From: Candidatus Auribacterota bacterium
Lineage (GTDB): Bacteria; Auribacterota; Tritonobacteria; UBA1439
Assembly: GCA_026391995.1 (NCBI GenBank)
Contig: JAPLCY010000070.1
Location: 1 to 6,199 of the forward strand
Direction of reading: 5' to 3'
DNA: 6,199 bases
Under the pieces are notes generated by a model. The model did not search any database. It saw nothing but the letters and a program-made list of their open reading frames with translations, and was not told where the DNA came from. The translations under genes and the position numbers were made by a program. How positions within the stretch are numbered: position 1 is the stretch's first letter; every line of letters starts with the position of its first letter. Below are positions 4,982 to 6,199 of this stretch, piece after piece.

Positions 4982-6199
4982 ATGACACGGAACCGGTTCA
5001 GCCAGGCTCGATTCGGCATACTCCTCCTCCTCGCCTTCCTCACTCCGCTATTCTATGCCGAGCCGCGCATCGCCGGGATCGAACTCCAGGACGCGTTTAC
5101 TCCCCCGAAACGCTACCTCGTGTATGGCGCGACGCTTCTTATCGCCACGTTCTTCGCCGCAGAGCTCGCGTTTCGTTCGTCGATTCGCATCCGGATCTCC
5201 CGCGCGAGCGGGTACCTCGCCGCTCTTGCCGCGTGGAGTTGTATCGCCATCGCTTTCGCGCCGAGCGCGCATCTCGCGCTGCAGGAAGCCGGCCGCCTGA
5301 CGGCGTACCTGATCATATTCCTCGCCGCGGCGCACGAGTGCGCGACGCCGCGGCGCATCCGCACGCTCCTCGTCGCGTCCGCAATTGCCGCTTTCGGTGT
5401 AGCGGTCCTCACGCTCCTCCAATTCTCGGGCATCAATCCCTCGGCACTCAGGGGTGGAACACAGAGGATATACGCAAGCCTCGGGAACCCCAACTACATC
5501 GCTTCGTACCTCGCCCTGATTCTGCCGTTCGGTTTCTTCGGCTGGTTCTCCATTCGCCGCCGCACAGCGCCGGCGGTGGCCTCCCTCGCCCTGTCCGTCG
5601 TCGGAACGGCCGCGATTCTCGCCACCGGCGCCCGCGGAGGAGCGCTCGCCCTCGCCGCGGGGACTGTGGCGGGCGCGTACGCGGTCCGTCCGGCGGTCTC
5701 GCGTGTCCGCGTGCTCGGCCTCATACTCATGGTACTCATCCTCGTCCTCGGCATCACCCTGCCGTCGCCGTTGAACCGCTATGAGCCGCCGGCGGCGGAC
5801 AAGCTCGCCGAACTGGCCGGACAACCGCGGGGGGGGATCGCCTGGCGCATGACCGTCTGGCGCGTAGGTTGCTCTATGCTGCGAGCCCGCCCGATCGCCG
5901 GGTGGGGCACGGGATCGTTCGAGCTGCTCTATCCCGAGTACGCCTCCGCCTTCCTGCGCGATCCCGCACACCGCGACGCCATTCCCTATGTCGAGGGCGG
6001 CATCGACTATGCGCACAACGACTACCTTCAGCTCTGGATAGAACTCGGCCTCGTCGGGGTCGTCCTCGGCATCGGTTTTCTCGCCTCCCTCTTCCGCGCA
6101 GCCATGCGTGTCCGCCGGCGAAGTGCTCTCGGTGACTGGACGGCGGCCGCCCTCATTGCCTCATGCGCGGCGTTCCTGCTGGAGGCGCTCGTCAATTTC
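4982..6199 (+). CDS. O-antigen ligase/polymerase-family (Wzy_C) polytopic membrane protein, partial
   Basis: The frame is open from the ATG at 4982 to the right edge, giving 406 residues with no stop. The N-terminus (11-25) and many later segments (45-62, 78-94, 105-118, 128-148, 172-190, 197-215, 221-235, 244-262) are membrane helices. Wzy_C signatures appear in order: YASLGNPNYIASYLALILP (164-182), TGARGG (215-220) with its arginine, WRMTVW (288-293), PIAGWGTGSFELLYPEY (304-320), then the periplasmic-loop histidine in AHNDYLQLWIELGLVG (344-359). In this family the arginine and histidine act on undecaprenyl-diphosphate-linked glycans, moving them onto lipid A-core (WaaL), a growing polymer (Wzy) or protein (PglL/TfpO). 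Sequence reading cannot tell these apart. Many such genes continue into a TPR domain, which would lie outside the window. The Shine-Dalgarno is weak (AAGGG at 4962-4966, 15 nt away). The minus-strand open frame across this gene is a codon-bias shadow. Confidence 0.9.
   Translation, partial: MTRNRFSQARFGILLLLAFLTPLFYAEPRIAGIELQDAFTPPKRYLVYGATLLIATFFAAELAFRSSIRIRISRASGYLAALAAWSCIAIAFAPSAHLALQEAGRLTAYLIIFLAAAHECATPRRIRTLLVASAIAAFGVAVLTLLQFSGINPSALRGGTQRIYASLGNPNYIASYLALILPFGFFGWFSIRRRTAPAVASLALSVVGTAAILATGARGGALALAAGTVAGAYAVRPAVSRVRVLGLILMVLILVLGITLPSPLNRYEPPAADKLAELAGQPRGGIAWRMTVWRVGCSMLRARPIAGWGTGSFELLYPEYASAFLRDPAHRDAIPYVEGGIDYAHNDYLQLWIELGLVGVVLGIGFLASLFRAAMRVRRRSALGDWTAAALIASCAAFLLEALVNF

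Noticed and set aside
4972..5784. 270-residue plus-strand frame overlapping the Wzy_C gene
   Set aside because: It starts at a TTG in another frame and gives a Pro/Arg/His-rich translation without membrane helices or motifs; the Wzy_C frame explains the DNA.
5048..6016. 322-residue open frame on the minus strand
   Set aside because: It lies fully antisense to the Wzy_C gene, whose family motifs are clear. Its translation is a biased Arg/Glu/Gly-rich sequence with no domain pattern, as expected from GC-rich codon shadowing.

Overview
This GC-rich window, interrupted by one strongly AT-rich intergenic island, looks like chromosomal DNA from a Gram-negative-type (diderm) bacterium. It carries type IV pilus inner-membrane assembly genes, two very short type IV pilin-like proteins and two polytopic membrane proteins of glycan-handling families. 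The short pilins with a Cys-Pro-x-x-Gly-x-Tyr ... Cys-x-Val-His C-terminus, together with a DUF1736/TMTC-like membrane-TPR protein and a Wzy_C protein, remind me of Omnitrophota, Lentisphaerota and related PVC or candidate-phylum genomes. That placement is an impression from protein style and has not been tested by a search. No tRNA, rRNA, CRISPR array or insertion sequence is visible.

Layout from left to right. Positions 1-2177 hold a minus-strand pilM-pilN-pilO cluster (pilM 2177-1140, pilN 1067-498, pilO from 489 and running off the left edge). It is preceded by a good sigma70-type promoter (TTGACA-17-TACACT). From the same intergenic region a plus-strand gene (2375-3841) encodes a GT-C-like membrane protein with a short TPR tail. 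That gene appears to lack an internal block of membrane helices, and it ends in a tail unlike its own TPRs. It converges on a minus-strand pilin gene (4307-3981) followed by one strong and one weaker intrinsic terminator. An AT-rich region of about 240 bp (4308-4548) carries the pilin promoter, a perfect operator-like palindrome over the -35 box and an imperfect 31-nt tandem repeat. A second, paralogous pilin gene (4893-4549) follows. Its promoter overlaps head-to-head with an extended -10 promoter for a plus-strand O-antigen ligase/polymerase (Wzy_C) gene (4982 to the right edge, incomplete).

How the genes may work together. PilM, PilN and PilO form the cytoplasmic-to-periplasmic alignment platform of a type IV pilus or related type II secretion machine. 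The two small pilins are plausible fibre subunits, and the one with a perfect Shine-Dalgarno and strong promoter may be the major subunit. The neighbouring GT-C-like protein and the divergently transcribed Wzy_C protein are members of families that include protein O-glycosyltransferases and pilin O-oligosaccharyltransferases. A linked pilin assembly and pilin glycosylation locus is therefore the most interesting reading of the window, but it rests on family membership and gene adjacency, not on proof.
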